Positions 15,224 through 24,383 are shown, counted from the stretch's first letter. The stretch is 64,000 nucleotides of DNA from Pseudoflavonifractor intestinihominis (GCF_040096055.1 NZ_JBBMFK010000001.1:217838-281837), one strand, 5' to 3'. Numbers and translations are program-made. The notes: generated by a model from the sequence alone, not told the origin.

Positions 15224-17314
15224 GTGGCGCTGACGCTGGAGAGCGGCCTGAAGGAGCTGCCGGGTATCGGGGACGCCCGGGCCGCCAGGCTGGCCAAGCT
15301 GGGTCTGGCCACTGTGGAGAATCTGCTGGGGTACTACCCCCGCAGCTACGAGGACCGGACCAAAATCTCCACCATTGACGGCGCACCAGAGGAACAGCCG
15401 GTGTGCGTGGCGGCCTTTGTGGCGGAGACGCCCCGGGTGTCCCACATCCGCAAGGGGCTGGAGCTGGTGAAGGTGAAGGTGGCCGACGAGACGGCGGTGA
15501 TGACCGTCACCTTTTTCAACCAGGCCTATGTCCGGGATGCCCTGCGCCAGGGGGAGAGCTACATCTTCTACGGCAAAGTGGAGCGGCAGGGCAGGCAGCG
15601 GCAGATGACCAACCCGGTCTTCGAGCGGGAGGGGGCCGCCCGGTTCACCGGCTGCATCATGCCGGTCTACCCCCTGACGGCGGGCATCTCCAACAACCTG
15701 CTGGCCGGGCTGGCCCGGCGGTGCGTGGACGCTTGCGCCGGGCAGGTGCCCGAGCTGCTGCCCGAGGAGGTGCGCCTGGCCCACAGCCTGGCTCAGGTGG
15801 AGTTCTCCTGCCGGAACATCCACTTCCCCGAGAGCTGGGAGTCCCTGGAGATCGCCCGGCGGCGGCTGATCTTTGAGGAGTTTTTTCTCCTGTCCTGCGG
15901 CATGGCCCTGCTGCGCACCGGCCGGGACCGGGGCGCCGGTCCGGCGGTGGAGAACCGGGATCTGGCCCCCTTCCTGTCCCTGCTGCCCTTCTCCTTCACC
16001 GGCGCCCAGCGCCGCACCGTGGACGAGGCGGCGGCGGATATGGCCTCGGGACGGCCCATGAACCGGCTGGTCCAGGGGGACGTGGGCTCGGGCAAGACGG
16101 CGGTGGCCGCCGCCTGCGCCTGGCTGGCCTGGCGCAGCGGCTGGCAGAGCGCCCTTATGGCCCCCACCGAAATTCTGGCCGAACAGCACTTCCGCTCCCT
16201 GTCCGCCCTGCTGTCCCCCGCCGGGATGAAGGTGGGGCTGCTCACCGGCAGCATGAGGGCCGCCGAAAAGCGGAAGGCAAAGGCGGCCCTGGCGGCGGGT
16301 GAGGTGGACCTGATGGTGGGCACCCACGCCCTGCTGAGCGAGGGCGTGGAATTCCACAAGCTGGGGCTGGTCATCACCGACGAGCAGCACCGCTTCGGCG
16401 TGGCCCAAAGAGCTGCCCTGGCGGCCAAGGCGGACGGCGGTTTGCGGCCCCATGTTCTGGTCATGTCCGCCACCCCCATTCCCCGCACTCTGGCCCTCAT
16501 CGTGTACGGCGATCTGGACGTGTCGGTCATCGACGAGCTGCCCCCCGGCCGTACACCGGTGGAGACCTTTGTGGTGGGGGAGGACAAGCGGCAGCGGATG
16601 TACGGCTTTGTGCGCAAGCTGGTGGCTGAGGGCCGCCAGGCCTATATCGTCTGTCCCGCAGTAGAGGAGAACGAGAGCCCCGAGGGGGAGGACGCCTCCG
16701 GCGGCCTGGCCGACCTGAAGGCGGTGACATCCTACGCCGAGACCCTGAAAACCCAGGTGTTCCCCGACCTGCGGGTGGCCTTTGTCCACGGCAAGATGAA
16801 GCCAAAGGACAAGGACGCGGTCATGTCCGCCTTTTCCGCCGGGGACATCGACGTGCTGGTGTCCACCACCGTCATCGAGGTAGGGGTGGACGTGCCCAAC
16901 GCGGCGCTGATGATCGTGGAGAACGCGGAGCGCTTCGGCCTGAGCCAGCTCCACCAGCTCCGTGGCCGGGTGGGCCGGGGCAAGCACAAGTCCTACTGCG
17001 TGCTTATGACCGCCACCCACAGCCAGGACAGCCGGGCGCGGCTGAAGGTGCTGGCCTCTACCACCGACGGCTTTAAAATCGCCGAAGAGGACCTGAAGCT
17101 CCGTGGCCCCGGCGACTTCTTCGGCTCCCGGCAGCACGGACTGCCCCAGCTCCACATTGCAGACCTAGCGGGGGACGTGCGGCTGCTCAAGGAGGCCCAG
17201 CAGGCGGCCCAGGAGCTGCTGGAGGCCGACCCGGGGCTGGAGCGGCGGAAGCACCGGCCCCTGCTGGAACGGGTGAAGCGGATGTTCAGCGACAACCCGG
17301 ATATTTTCAACTGA
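15224..17314 (+). CDS. recG: ATP-dependent DNA helicase RecG
   Basis: 696 residues, the usual RecG length. It rewinds and regresses stalled replication forks and branch-migrates Holliday junctions. The N-terminal wedge/OB region (about 20-170) is followed by a superfamily 2 helicase core: GDVGSGKTAVA (Walker A, near 285), DEQHRFGV (motif II, near 386), MSATPIPRTLAL, and the C-terminal motifs HGKMKP and QLRGRVGRG. GTG 15224 was chosen because GGGGGAG lies just before it and the protein then starts at the conserved LPGIG helix-hairpin region; the open frame further upstream overlaps the promoter. The GNAT gene follows after 27 bases. Confidence 0.97.
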   Translation: MALTLESGLKELPGIGDARAARLAKLGLATVENLLGYYPRSYEDRTKISTIDGAPEEQPVCVAAFVAETPRVSHIRKGLELVKVKVADETAVMTVTFFNQAYVRDALRQGESYIFYGKVERQGRQRQMTNPVFEREGAARFTGCIMPVYPLTAGISNNLLAGLARRCVDACAGQVPELLPEEVRLAHSLAQVEFSCRNIHFPESWESLEIARRRLIFEEFFLLSCGMALLRTGRDRGAGPAVENRDLAPFLSLLPFSFTGAQRRTVDEAAADMASGRPMNRLVQGDVGSGKTAVAAACAWLAWRSGWQSALMAPTEILAEQHFRSLSALLSPAGMKVGLLTGSMRAAEKRKAKAALAAGEVDLMVGTHALLSEGVEFHKLGLVITDEQHRFGVAQRAALAAKADGGLRPHVLVMSATPIPRTLALIVYGDLDVSVIDELPPGRTPVETFVVGEDKRQRMYGFVRKLVAEGRQAYIVCPAVEENESPEGEDASGGLADLKAVTSYAETLKTQVFPDLRVAFVHGKMKPKDKDAVMSAFSAGDIDVLVSTTVIEVGVDVPNAALMIVENAERFGLSQLHQLRGRVGRGKHKSYCVLMTATHSQDSRARLKVLASTTDGFKIAEEDLKLRGPGDFFGSRQHGLPQLHIADLAGDVRLLKEAQQAAQELLEADPGLERRKHRPLLERVKRMFSDNPDIFN

Positions 17315-17341
17315 CAGATACAGATAGAAAGGAAGGGTAAG

Positions 17342-17791
17342 ATGCTTACCATCAGACCCATGGCGCCCGGAGACCGGGACGCCGTTATGGCCATGGTGAC
17401 GGACTTCTACCACAGCTCCGCCGTGGAGCATCAGGTGGACCCTGCCACTCTGGAGCGCTCCTTCTGGGACGCGGCAGACCCGGAGCAGCCCCTCATCGAG
17501 GGATTGCTGCTGCTGGAGGGGGACACGCCGGTGGGGTACTGCTACCTGACCTGGAACTACGCCTCGGAGATCGGGGGAAAGGTGCTCATCTTCGACGAGC
17601 TGTACTTCAAAGACAGCTGCCGGGGCAAGGGCTACGGCAGCCAGGTGTTCCGCCAGGTGATGGCGGCCCACCCCGAGTGCCGCCGGTTCCGGCTGGAGGT
17701 CACTCCCGCTAACCAGGGCGCAGCCCGGCTCTACGAGCGGCTGGGCTTCCGCTTTTTGCAGTACGACCAGATGGTACTGGATCAAGAATAA
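17342..17791 (+). CDS. GNAT-family N-acetyltransferase
   Basis: 149 residues. It shows the GNAT acetyl-CoA-binding signature in motif A (YFKDSCRGKGYGSQVF, Q/RxxGxG/A type) and the C-terminal ARLYERLGF motif. It transfers acetyl from acetyl-CoA to an amine; the acceptor is unknown. A GGAAGG site precedes the ATG. It is spaced 27 bases after recG and may be co-transcribed with it. Confidence 0.9.
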   Translation: MLTIRPMAPGDRDAVMAMVTDFYHSSAVEHQVDPATLERSFWDAADPEQPLIEGLLLLEGDTPVGYCYLTWNYASEIGGKVLIFDELYFKDSCRGKGYGSQVFRQVMAAHPECRRFRLEVTPANQGAARLYERLGFRFLQYDQMVLDQE

Positions 17792-17822
17792 ATTCCATAC
17801 ACAGAAAACGAGGGAAACAATC

Positions 17823-18203
17823 ATGACGAAACAGGAACAGGTGAACGCCCTCCGGGCGGACACCACGGTACACTACAACTGCTGCCAGTCCGTGCTCATC
17901 CCCTTTGCCCGGGAGTGCGGCCTGAGCCCCGAGACGGCCAACGCCCTGGGCAGCAACTTCGGCTCCGGTATGCGCCGGGGCGCCACCTGCGGCGCGGTCA
18001 CCGGCGCGCTGATGGTGCTGGGCATGACCGGCAAGGACGCCGCTGCCGCCAAGGCCCTGACCGATGCCTTCAAGGCCAAGAACGGCTGCCTGGACTGCGC
18101 CCAGCTGCTGGCCGACGCCGCCAAGCGGGGCGAGGCCCGCAAGCCCCACTGCGACCGCATGGTCCGCGAGGCGGTGGAGCTGCTGGAGGAGCTGGAGAAG
18201 TAA
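17823..18203 (+). CDS. C_GCAxxG_C_C family putative redox protein
   Basis: 126 residues with the family's cysteine pattern: NCCQSVL near residue 20, a glycine-rich GSNFGSGMRRGATCGAVTGALMVLG segment, then CLDC and a late HCDR. Members are small cysteine-rich proteins common in anaerobes, thought to bind metal or take part in redox chemistry; the role is not established. It follows the GNAT gene by 31 bases and ends at a strong terminator. Confidence 0.85.
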   Translation: MTKQEQVNALRADTTVHYNCCQSVLIPFARECGLSPETANALGSNFGSGMRRGATCGAVTGALMVLGMTGKDAAAAKALTDAFKAKNGCLDCAQLLADAAKRGEARKPHCDRMVREAVELLEELEK

Positions 18204-18218
18204 GCTGATTTTATCCAC

Positions 18219-18265
18219 AAAAATCCCGCCGGGTGTGGAAAATTCCACGCCCGGCGGGATTTTTT
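18219..18265. terminator. bidirectional terminator
   Basis: A stem of about 20 bp (AATCCCGCCGGG... with complement) flanked by A and T runs, placed between convergent genes so it can end transcription from both sides. Confidence 0.92.
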
Positions 18266-18270
18266 ATAGT

Positions 18271-19710
18271 TCACTTGAGGGCCACGGAGATGGGGGCGTC
18301 CAGGTCCTTGCGCTGGGTGAAGTGGAGGCCGATGTCTACGGTGTCCTCCTCATAGCCCACCAGCTGGTAGAGCTCCACAAAGTAGCCCTCGGGGACGGTC
18401 CGCTCATCCTCCGTGCCGTACCACAGCCGCTCCACACGCATGACGCTGTGGCCGCCGAAGTCGTGCTCCTCGCCGTCAGGGGAGCGGTAATTGCCGCTGC
18501 CCACCTGATAAAACACCAGTTCAGAGGTGGATTCCAGGCTCAATATGGCGCTGTCCATCCGGAACTGCGCAGTGGCGCCCTCATTGACCGACGGAGAGAA
18601 GGGGGCCAGCAGGGCCAGCTCGAGGACGGAGTCACCCGTCCGGTGCACCGCAAGCTCCACACCGTCGGGCAGACTGTCCAGGGCCACGCCCTGCTTCAGG
18701 TCCACCGTCACCCACTCCTTCTCAGGCTCCAGCCAGTCCAGACGGGTAATATGAAGGGTCAGGTGGGCGGGATTGGAGAAGAAGGTGGTGTCGCACATCC
18801 GGGAATTGCCCAGGCCGCCCACCGAGCCGGAGGGGTTGTCTTCATACTTGTTGCCCATCTCGTCCTCCAGATAGAAGTCCAGGCCCGCCAGAGAGGCAGT
18901 GTTGTCCGGGTGTTCCTCCACGGTCAGGCGGCCGTGGGTGGGATAGCTGTCCAGAGCGAAGCGGAGCAGCTGGCCGTCCACCTCCACCCAGTCCCCCATG
19001 GGGATGGATACCACATCGTTTAGGTGGGAGGCATCTAGAGGGACCTCAAAGACAAAGTCGCCCACATAGGCGGGGGCCGTCTCCTCCTCATCATCCTCTG
19101 GGGTGCTGGCAGGGGCCTGGCGGGAGTGGCTTTGGCCCGTCAGACGGAAGGTGATCCGCAGTACGTCGGGGAAGCGAAAGCTGTCACTCAAAACATGGAC
19201 AGATGCGGCGCCCACAAGCTCGTCGCAGTCGAAGAGGGTGGAGGAGATGACGTTGCCCTCCACAGGGACGCCGTCCCCATCGGTCAGGGTGGGATGGGCT
19301 TCGTAGGAATCCCAGGGCCCGGAGGCCTTCAGGAAGAACTGAAGCTGTCCCTGGTCCAGAATCAGGTATTCCAGGCGCAGAGTGACGCCGTTTTGTATTT
19401 GTTCCTGGCCGATATACTGTGCGTAATTGTGCTCCACCGCCAGCTTCAGGCTGGGGGAGAAGGCCACAGCGGCCATCAGCTCCCGCAGCACGGGGATGGC
19501 GGAGCAGGCCTGGGCAAAGGGCATAGAGTAGTTGACCAGCAGCACAAAGGCTGCGGCCACCCCTGCCAGACTGGCCGCCGGGATGCCCCACCAGCGGCGC
19601 ACCCGCCTGCGGCGGAGTCTGGCCCTGGCCCGGTCCACCGTGCCGTCCAGCTCGGGGGGAACCTGCTCCAGCTCCTGGAGCAGGGCGTTGTATTCCTCAG
19701 TTCGGTTCAT
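18271..19710 (-). CDS. membrane anti-sigma-factor-like protein (DUF4179 type)
   Basis: About 479 residues. A short cytoplasmic part (1-45, with an acidic start and a basic RARLRRRRVRRWW patch) is followed by one transmembrane helix (about 46-62) and a large extracellular region rich in beta strands. The topology and the position two bases after an ECF sigma gene are those of DUF4179-type anti-sigma factors, which hold the sigma factor at the membrane until an external signal arrives. The start is ATG 19710; the open frame continues far upstream through the sigma gene in another frame and is not coding there. The signal sensed is unknown. Confidence 0.8.
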   Translation of the reverse strand: MNRTEEYNALLQELEQVPPELDGTVDRARARLRRRRVRRWWGIPAASLAGVAAAFVLLVNYSMPFAQACSAIPVLRELMAAVAFSPSLKLAVEHNYAQYIGQEQIQNGVTLRLEYLILDQGQLQFFLKASGPWDSYEAHPTLTDGDGVPVEGNVISSTLFDCDELVGAASVHVLSDSFRFPDVLRITFRLTGQSHSRQAPASTPEDDEEETAPAYVGDFVFEVPLDASHLNDVVSIPMGDWVEVDGQLLRFALDSYPTHGRLTVEEHPDNTASLAGLDFYLEDEMGNKYEDNPSGSVGGLGNSRMCDTTFFSNPAHLTLHITRLDWLEPEKEWVTVDLKQGVALDSLPDGVELAVHRTGDSVLELALLAPFSPSVNEGATAQFRMDSAILSLESTSELVFYQVGSGNYRSPDGEEHDFGGHSVMRVERLWYGTEDERTVPEGYFVELYQLVGYEEDTVDIGLHFTQRKDLDAPISVALK

Positions 19711-19712
19711 GG

Positions 19713-20183
19713 TCACACCTCCTCGGTGTCGGTCAATTCCAGTTTCAGCAGGGCCAGGGCCCGGCGCTGCCGGGTGACCACCGTGCCCTGGGGGATGTCC
19801 AGAGCCTGGGCGGTCTCGGCCAGGGTCAGGCCGGTGAAGTACCGCAGGATGACCACCGCCCGCAGGTCCTTGGGCAGCCGGGCAATGGCCTCCTTCAGGG
19901 GCAGGTTGTCGAAGGCCTCCGCCGCCGTCTCGGGCAGCTCGTCCATGCCCGTCTCTCGGGCCCGGCGGCGCAGCTCGTCGTTGCAGACGTTGATGAGAAT
20001 CCGGGTCAGCCAGGTGTGGAAGAACTGGGGCTGGCGCAGAGAGCGGCAGGCGGTCAGGCCCTTGTACACCGCCTCGTCCACCGCGTCCAGGGCCATGGAC
20101 GGGCTGTGGAGATAGAGCAGCGCCGTGCGGTACAGGGCGGCGCGGTATTCGTGGGCCTTGTGGGCATACTCGTTGGCGTCCAG
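19713..20183 (-). CDS. ECF (sigma-70 family) RNA polymerase sigma factor with apparent CTG start
   Basis: About 156 residues if started at CTG 20183. Region 2 includes RAALYRTALLYLHSPSMALDAVDEAVYKG and FFHTWLTRILINVCNDELRRR; region 4 includes LPKDLRAVVILRYFTGLTLAETAQALDIPQGTVVTRQRRAL. The only in-frame ATG (20096) would remove the first half of region 2. No ATG, GTG or TTG lies between it and the in-frame stop at 20199. CTG 20183 is placed seven nt after GAGGAGGG, and the resulting N-terminus (LDANEYAHKAHEYRAALYR) aligns without gaps to that of the second ECF factor in this window (MDPNRLEETVRKYENTLYR). The stop is two bases from the anti-sigma start, implying coupling. Confidence 0.85.
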   Translation of the reverse strand: MDANEYAHKAHEYRAALYRTALLYLHSPSMALDAVDEAVYKGLTACRSLRQPQFFHTWLTRILINVCNDELRRRARETGMDELPETAAEAFDNLPLKEAIARLPKDLRAVVILRYFTGLTLAETAQALDIPQGTVVTRQRRALALLKLELTDTEEV

Positions 20184-20225
20184 AGGGGATCCCTCCTCTC
20201 AGTTGAATTGGAGCTCCATTCACCC

Positions 20226-20234
20226 ATTAGACGG
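20226..20234 (-). promoter_or_regulatory. candidate ECF-type -10 box of the sigma/anti-sigma operon
   Basis: Minus-strand CCGTCTAAT lies about 45 bases before the CTG start. CGTC-type -10 boxes are typical of ECF promoters and would allow autoregulation. The matching -35 (an AAC-containing element about 16 bp upstream) is not clear. Confidence 0.3.
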
Positions 20235-20261
20235 ACTTGAGGGTTGGTTTGATTGGGACGG

Positions 20262-20290
20262 TTGAAAAAAGTTTTTCTTCATTATATAAT
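20262..20290 (+). promoter_or_regulatory. sigma-A promoter of mutY
   Basis: TTGAAA and TATAAT with 17-bp spacing. The leader of about 100 nt can form a stem with arms TGGACA and TGTCCA (about 20297-20325) but shows no terminator. Confidence 0.85.
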
Positions 20291-20395
20291 GTCTGCTGGA
20301 CAGGCCGCAACAGCGGTTGTCCATGGGACAAAAGTCCGATAATTCGGCAAAAATGGCTTTATTGAGCTACTTTTTGGCATGCGCGGAGGTCACCC

Positions 20396-21454
20396 TTGAG
20401 AGAACTGGAACAACTGCCCATCCCCCTGCTGGCCTGGTACCACGAGAATGCCCGGGTGCTGCCCTGGCGGAGCGACCCCACCCCCTACCACGTCTGGGTC
20501 AGCGAGATCATGCTCCAGCAGACCAGGGTGGCCGCCGTGATGGGCTATTACAGCCGCTTCATGGAGACCTTGCCCGACGTGGCCGCCCTGGCGGCGGTGG
20601 AGGACGACGTCCTCATGAAGCTGTGGCAGGGGCTGGGGTATTACAGCCGGGCCCGCAACCTGAAAAAGGCCGCCGGGCAGGTGATGGAGCGGTACGGCGG
20701 AGCCCTCCCCGCCAGCTATGAGGAACTGCTCACCCTGGCCGGGGTGGGGGAGTACACGGCGGGGGCCATCGCCTCCATCGCCTTCGGCATCCCGGTCCCG
20801 GCGGTGGACGGCAACGTGCTCCGGGTGGTGGCCCGCATTGCCGGGGACGAGGGGGACATCACCCTCCCCGCCACCAAGAAGCGGATGGGACAGGCCCTCC
20901 AGGAGATCATCCCCACCGCCATGCCCGGCGCCTTCAACCAGGCCATGATGGAGCTGGGGGCCACCGTGTGCCTGCCCAACGGCGCGCCTCTGTGCGACAA
21001 GTGCCCGGCGGCGGGCTTTTGCGCCGCCCTGGCCCAGGACAAAATCGACCTGCTTCCCGTCAAGGCCCCCAAGAAGGCCCGGCGGGTGGAGGAGCGGACG
21101 GTGTACCTCATTTTCCATGAGGGCCGTGTGGCCCTCCGCCGCAGGCCGGAGAAGGGCCTGCTGGCCGGGCTGTGGGAGTACCCCAACGAGCTGGCGGAAA
21201 AAACGGATATACTGGAGCAGTGGGGCATTATCCCGACGTCCCAGCGGTGGGGCGGCACGGGGAAACACATCTTCACCCACATTGAATGGCACATGACCGC
21301 CCGGATGGTACAGGCGGCGGGGGATACCCTGCCGCCGGGATGGGTGTGGGCCGACGGCCCCGCCTTGCGGCAGACCTATGCCGTGCCCAACGCCTTCCAG
21401 TCCTTTGTCCCCCTGGTGGAGGCGGGGCTGGCCGGCGCAGAGACACTGACATAA
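20396..21454 (+). CDS. mutY: A/G-specific adenine glycosylase MutY
   Basis: 352 residues. MutY removes adenine mispaired with 8-oxoguanine. Visible: PWRSDPTPYHVWVSEIMLQQTRV (catalytic Glu helix), the helix-hairpin-helix LTLAGVGEYTAGAIASIAFG with catalytic Asp in PAVDGNVLRV, the [4Fe-4S] cysteines CLPNGAPLCDKCPAAGFC (C-x7-C-x2-C-x5-C spacing close to the family), and a C-terminal NUDIX-like domain recognising 8-oxoG (GLLAGLWEYPNE). The start is TTG 20396, six nt after GGAGG; no ATG fits. The aldehyde dehydrogenase gene follows after 14 bases. Confidence 0.96.
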   Translation: MRELEQLPIPLLAWYHENARVLPWRSDPTPYHVWVSEIMLQQTRVAAVMGYYSRFMETLPDVAALAAVEDDVLMKLWQGLGYYSRARNLKKAAGQVMERYGGALPASYEELLTLAGVGEYTAGAIASIAFGIPVPAVDGNVLRVVARIAGDEGDITLPATKKRMGQALQEIIPTAMPGAFNQAMMELGATVCLPNGAPLCDKCPAAGFCAALAQDKIDLLPVKAPKKARRVEERTVYLIFHEGRVALRRRPEKGLLAGLWEYPNELAEKTDILEQWGIIPTSQRWGGTGKHIFTHIEWHMTARMVQAAGDTLPPGWVWADGPALRQTYAVPNAFQSFVPLVEAGLAGAETLT

Positions 21455-21468
21455 CACAGGAGGAACCT

Positions 21469-22833
21469 ATGGATTTTCAAGCAATGGTAGCCCGTCAGCG
21501 GGCGTTCTGGAATACCGGCGTCACCCGCAGCGTGGACTGGCGCCTAGAGCAGCTGAAGAAGCTGGAGCATGCCCTGGAGACCAGGGAGGAGAAGCTGTGC
21601 GCCGCCCTGAAGCAGGACCTGGGCAAGGCGGCCTACGAGTCCTGGCTCAGCGAGATCGGCATGACCCTGGGGGAGCTGCGCTTTGCCCGCAAGCACCTGA
21701 AGAAGTGGGCGGCGGCCAAGCGGCGGCCCTCGTCCATGCCCCTGTTCCCGGCCAGCAGCCGGGTGGAGGCCGAGCCCTACGGCGTGGCTCTGGTCATGTC
21801 CCCCTGGAACTACCCCGTGCAGCTCACCCTGGTGCCCCTCATCTCCGCCCTGGCGGCGGGCAACTGCGCTGTGGTGAAGCCGTCGGCCTACGCGCCCAAC
21901 GTGGCCCAGGCCGTGGCCGACCTGCTGGGGGATATCTTCCCGCCCGAGTATGTGTCCGTGGTCCAGGGGGGCCGGGCGGAGAACGCCGCCCTGCTGGAGC
22001 AGGACTTTGACTATATCTTCTTCACCGGCTCCCCTGTGGTGGGCAAGACGGTGATGGCCGCCGCGGCGCAGCACCTGACCCCCGTCACCCTGGAGCTGGG
22101 CGGCAAGTCCCCGGTGATCATCGCCCCCGACGCCAACATCCCCCTGGCCGCCCGGCGCATCGCCTGGGGCAAGTTCCTCAACGCGGGCCAGACCTGCGTG
22201 GCCCCCGACCACGTGTATATCCCCAAAAACCTGCGGGACGCCTTTGTGAAGGAGCTGGCCGGACAGATCAGGCAGCTCTACGGCGACGACCCCCTGGCCG
22301 GGCCCGACCTGCCCAAGATCATCAACGAGAAGCACTTCCAGCGGGTCTCCGGCCTGATGAAGAGCGGCAAGACCGCCGTGGGCGGCCGCACCGACCCGGC
22401 GGCCCGGCGCATCGAGCCCACCGTGCTGGTGGATGTGGCGGAGAGCGACAGCGTGATGCAGGAGGAGATCTTCGGCCCGGTGCTGCCCGTCCTGACCTAC
22501 GACAGCCTGGACGACCTCATCGCCCGGCAGCAGAAGAAGGCCCGGCCCCTGGCCCTCTATATCTTCACCGGGGACAGGGCGCTGGAGAGGCGCATCGTCG
22601 CCGCCCTGCCCTCGGGCGGCGTGTGCGTCAACGACACGGTGATCCATCTGACCAATCCCAACGTGCCCTTCGGCGGCGTGGGCAACAGCGGCATGGGCGC
22701 CTGCCACGGCAAGGCCGGCTTCGACACCTTTACCCACTACCGCACGGTGGTGCGCCGGGGTACCCTGGACCTGCCCATGCGGTACGCCCCCTATGCCGGA
22801 AAGAACCTGAACGCGGTGAAAAAGCTCATGTGA
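21469..22833 (+). CDS. aldehyde dehydrogenase (class 3-like)
   Basis: 454 residues, the short class 3 type lacking a long C-terminal extension. The NAD(P)-site/catalytic motifs are intact: SPWNYPVQL, FTGSPVVGKTV, TLELGGKSP (general-base Glu near 208) and NAGQTCVAPDH (nucleophile Cys243). It oxidises fatty or aromatic aldehydes to acids. Start ATG 21469 lies after AGGAGG. The C-terminus has several basic and hydrophobic residues (AGKNLNAVKKLM) that may associate with membranes. It follows mutY closely and may share its transcript. Confidence 0.95.
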   Translation: MDFQAMVARQRAFWNTGVTRSVDWRLEQLKKLEHALETREEKLCAALKQDLGKAAYESWLSEIGMTLGELRFARKHLKKWAAAKRRPSSMPLFPASSRVEAEPYGVALVMSPWNYPVQLTLVPLISALAAGNCAVVKPSAYAPNVAQAVADLLGDIFPPEYVSVVQGGRAENAALLEQDFDYIFFTGSPVVGKTVMAAAAQHLTPVTLELGGKSPVIIAPDANIPLAARRIAWGKFLNAGQTCVAPDHVYIPKNLRDAFVKELAGQIRQLYGDDPLAGPDLPKIINEKHFQRVSGLMKSGKTAVGGRTDPAARRIEPTVLVDVAESDSVMQEEIFGPVLPVLTYDSLDDLIARQQKKARPLALYIFTGDRALERRIVAALPSGGVCVNDTVIHLTNPNVPFGGVGNSGMGACHGKAGFDTFTHYRTVVRRGTLDLPMRYAPYAGKNLNAVKKLM

Positions 22834-22867
22834 TATGGGCTAATTGTGAGAGAAAGAGGAGAGACGG

Positions 22868-23467
22868 ATGGCAAAGCTCTATTTCCGCTACGGGGTGATG
22901 GGCTCCAGCAAGACGGCCAACGCCCTGATGGTGCGGTACAACTACGAGGAGCGGGGACAGGATGCCCTGCTGGTGAAGCCCGCCATTGACCAGCGGGACG
23001 GCGCCCGCTTTGTGGCCTCCCGGGCCGGCCTGAGCAACCCCTGCATCTACTTTTCCGATCTGCGCGCCATGTCCCCCCAGGACCTGAAGCCCTATGCCTG
23101 CGTCATCGTGGACGAGGCCCAGTTCCTCAGCCGGGAGGAGGTACAGTACCTGACCCACCTGGTGGACGACCTGAACCTGCCCGTCATCTGCTACGGCCTG
23201 CGGGCCGACTTCCGGGGGGACCTGTTCCCCGGCTCCCAGGAGCTGCTGGCCTGTGCCGACATCATCGAGGAGATCAAGACCATCTGCTGGTGCGGCAAGA
23301 AGGCCACCTGCAACGCCCGGTTCGACGCCCAGGGCCATGTGCTCAAGGAGGGGGAGCAGGTGGTGCTGGGGGCCAACGACCAGTACATCGGCCTGTGCCG
23401 CAAGCACTGGAAGGAGGGCAACCTGGGGCCCGACTGGCGCAAGACCCTGCCCGGTGAGTCCAAGTGA
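22868..23467 (+). CDS. tdk: thymidine kinase
   Basis: 199 residues, type II (bacterial/TK1-like). It phosphorylates thymidine with ATP in the salvage pathway. P-loop GVMGSSKT (residues 9-16), the Walker B-like VIVDEAQFLSREEVQ, and the zinc-site cysteines in CWCGKKATCNAR plus the later GLCRKHW are all visible. GAGGAGA precedes the ATG. Its end touches the radical SAM gene. Confidence 0.97.
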   Translation: MAKLYFRYGVMGSSKTANALMVRYNYEERGQDALLVKPAIDQRDGARFVASRAGLSNPCIYFSDLRAMSPQDLKPYACVIVDEAQFLSREEVQYLTHLVDDLNLPVICYGLRADFRGDLFPGSQELLACADIIEEIKTICWCGKKATCNARFDAQGHVLKEGEQVVLGANDQYIGLCRKHWKEGNLGPDWRKTLPGESK

Positions 23468-23472
23468 GCGCC

Positions 23473-24348
23473 ATGAAGTGCAGCATCTGCCCCCGCAAGT
23501 GCGGCGCGGAGCGGACCGAGACCTCCGGCGACGGCGTGTGCGCCATGCCGTCCCTGCCGGTGGTGGCCCGGGCCGCCCTCCACATGTGGGAGGAACCCCC
23601 TATCTCAGGTACCCGGGGGTCGGGCACCGTCTTTTTCTCCGGCTGCTCCCTCAAGTGCGTGTTCTGCCAGAACGACTCTATCAGCCACGGCAACTTCGGC
23701 AAGACCATCTCCGTGGAGCGGCTGCGGGAGATCTTCTTCGAGCTCATCGCCCAGGGGGCCCACAACATCAACCTGGTCAACCCCACCCACTTCTCCCACG
23801 CCATTGCCAAAGCCCTGGCCGAGCCCCTGCCGGTGCCGGTGGTGTGGAACACCGGTGGGTACGACGAGGTGAACACCCTCCGCTCCCTGGAGGGCAAGGT
23901 GCAGATCTACATGCCCGACCTGAAGTACCTGGATTCCGCCGCGGCAGCGCGGTACTCCGGCGCGCCCGACTACCCGGAGAAGGCCACGGCCGCCATCAAA
24001 GAGATGGTGCGCCAGACCGGCCCCTATGAGCTGGACGGGGAGGGCCTGCTGAAAAAAGGCGTGCTCATCCGGCACCTGATCCTGCCCGGCCGGGTGCAGG
24101 AGGCCAAGGCGGTGATGGACTATGTGTCGGAGCAGTTCCCGCCCCACACCGTCCTCTTCTCCCTCATGAGCCAGTACGTGCCCTGCGGCCGGGCCCCGGA
24201 GTACCCGGAGATCAACCGCCGGGCCAGAAACTCGGAGATCCGGGCGGCGGAGGAATACTTCTCCGCCCTGGACCTGGACGGCTTCACCCAGGAGCTGCTC
24301 TCGGCCACCGAGGGCTTTATCCCGGATTTTGACCTGACCGGGGTGTAA
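23473..24348 (+). CDS. radical SAM protein (PflA-like activase family)
   Basis: About 291 residues. The radical SAM cluster motif is CSLKCVFC (C-x3-C-x2-C near residue 57), followed by LVNPTHFSHA and a TIM-barrel-like pattern. Additional cysteines at the N-terminus (CSICPRKCG, then C) may bind another metal, as in the uncharacterised PflA-like group of anaerobes. Such enzymes generate the 5'-deoxyadenosyl radical, often to activate a glycyl radical enzyme, but no such partner is in the window. I set the start at ATG 23473; GTG 23464 overlapping the tdk stop is an alternative. Confidence 0.9.
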   Translation: MKCSICPRKCGAERTETSGDGVCAMPSLPVVARAALHMWEEPPISGTRGSGTVFFSGCSLKCVFCQNDSISHGNFGKTISVERLREIFFELIAQGAHNINLVNPTHFSHAIAKALAEPLPVPVVWNTGGYDEVNTLRSLEGKVQIYMPDLKYLDSAAAARYSGAPDYPEKATAAIKEMVRQTGPYELDGEGLLKKGVLIRHLILPGRVQEAKAVMDYVSEQFPPHTVLFSLMSQYVPCGRAPEYPEINRRARNSEIRAAEEYFSALDLDGFTQELLSATEGFIPDFDLTGV

Positions 24349-24383
24349 GACACCACGCCGGAGACGAAAGGACGATTCAAGGC

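Noticed and set aside
19713..20096. Sigma factor starting at ATG 20096
   Set aside because: It would lack most of region 2.1 and has no ribosome binding site; CTG 20183 fits both sequence and spacing.
18271..20223. 650-residue frame joining the sigma and anti-sigma region
   Set aside because: Its first 170 residues are an out-of-frame Pro/Arg/Gly-rich reading of the sigma gene; the real anti-sigma gene starts at ATG 19710.
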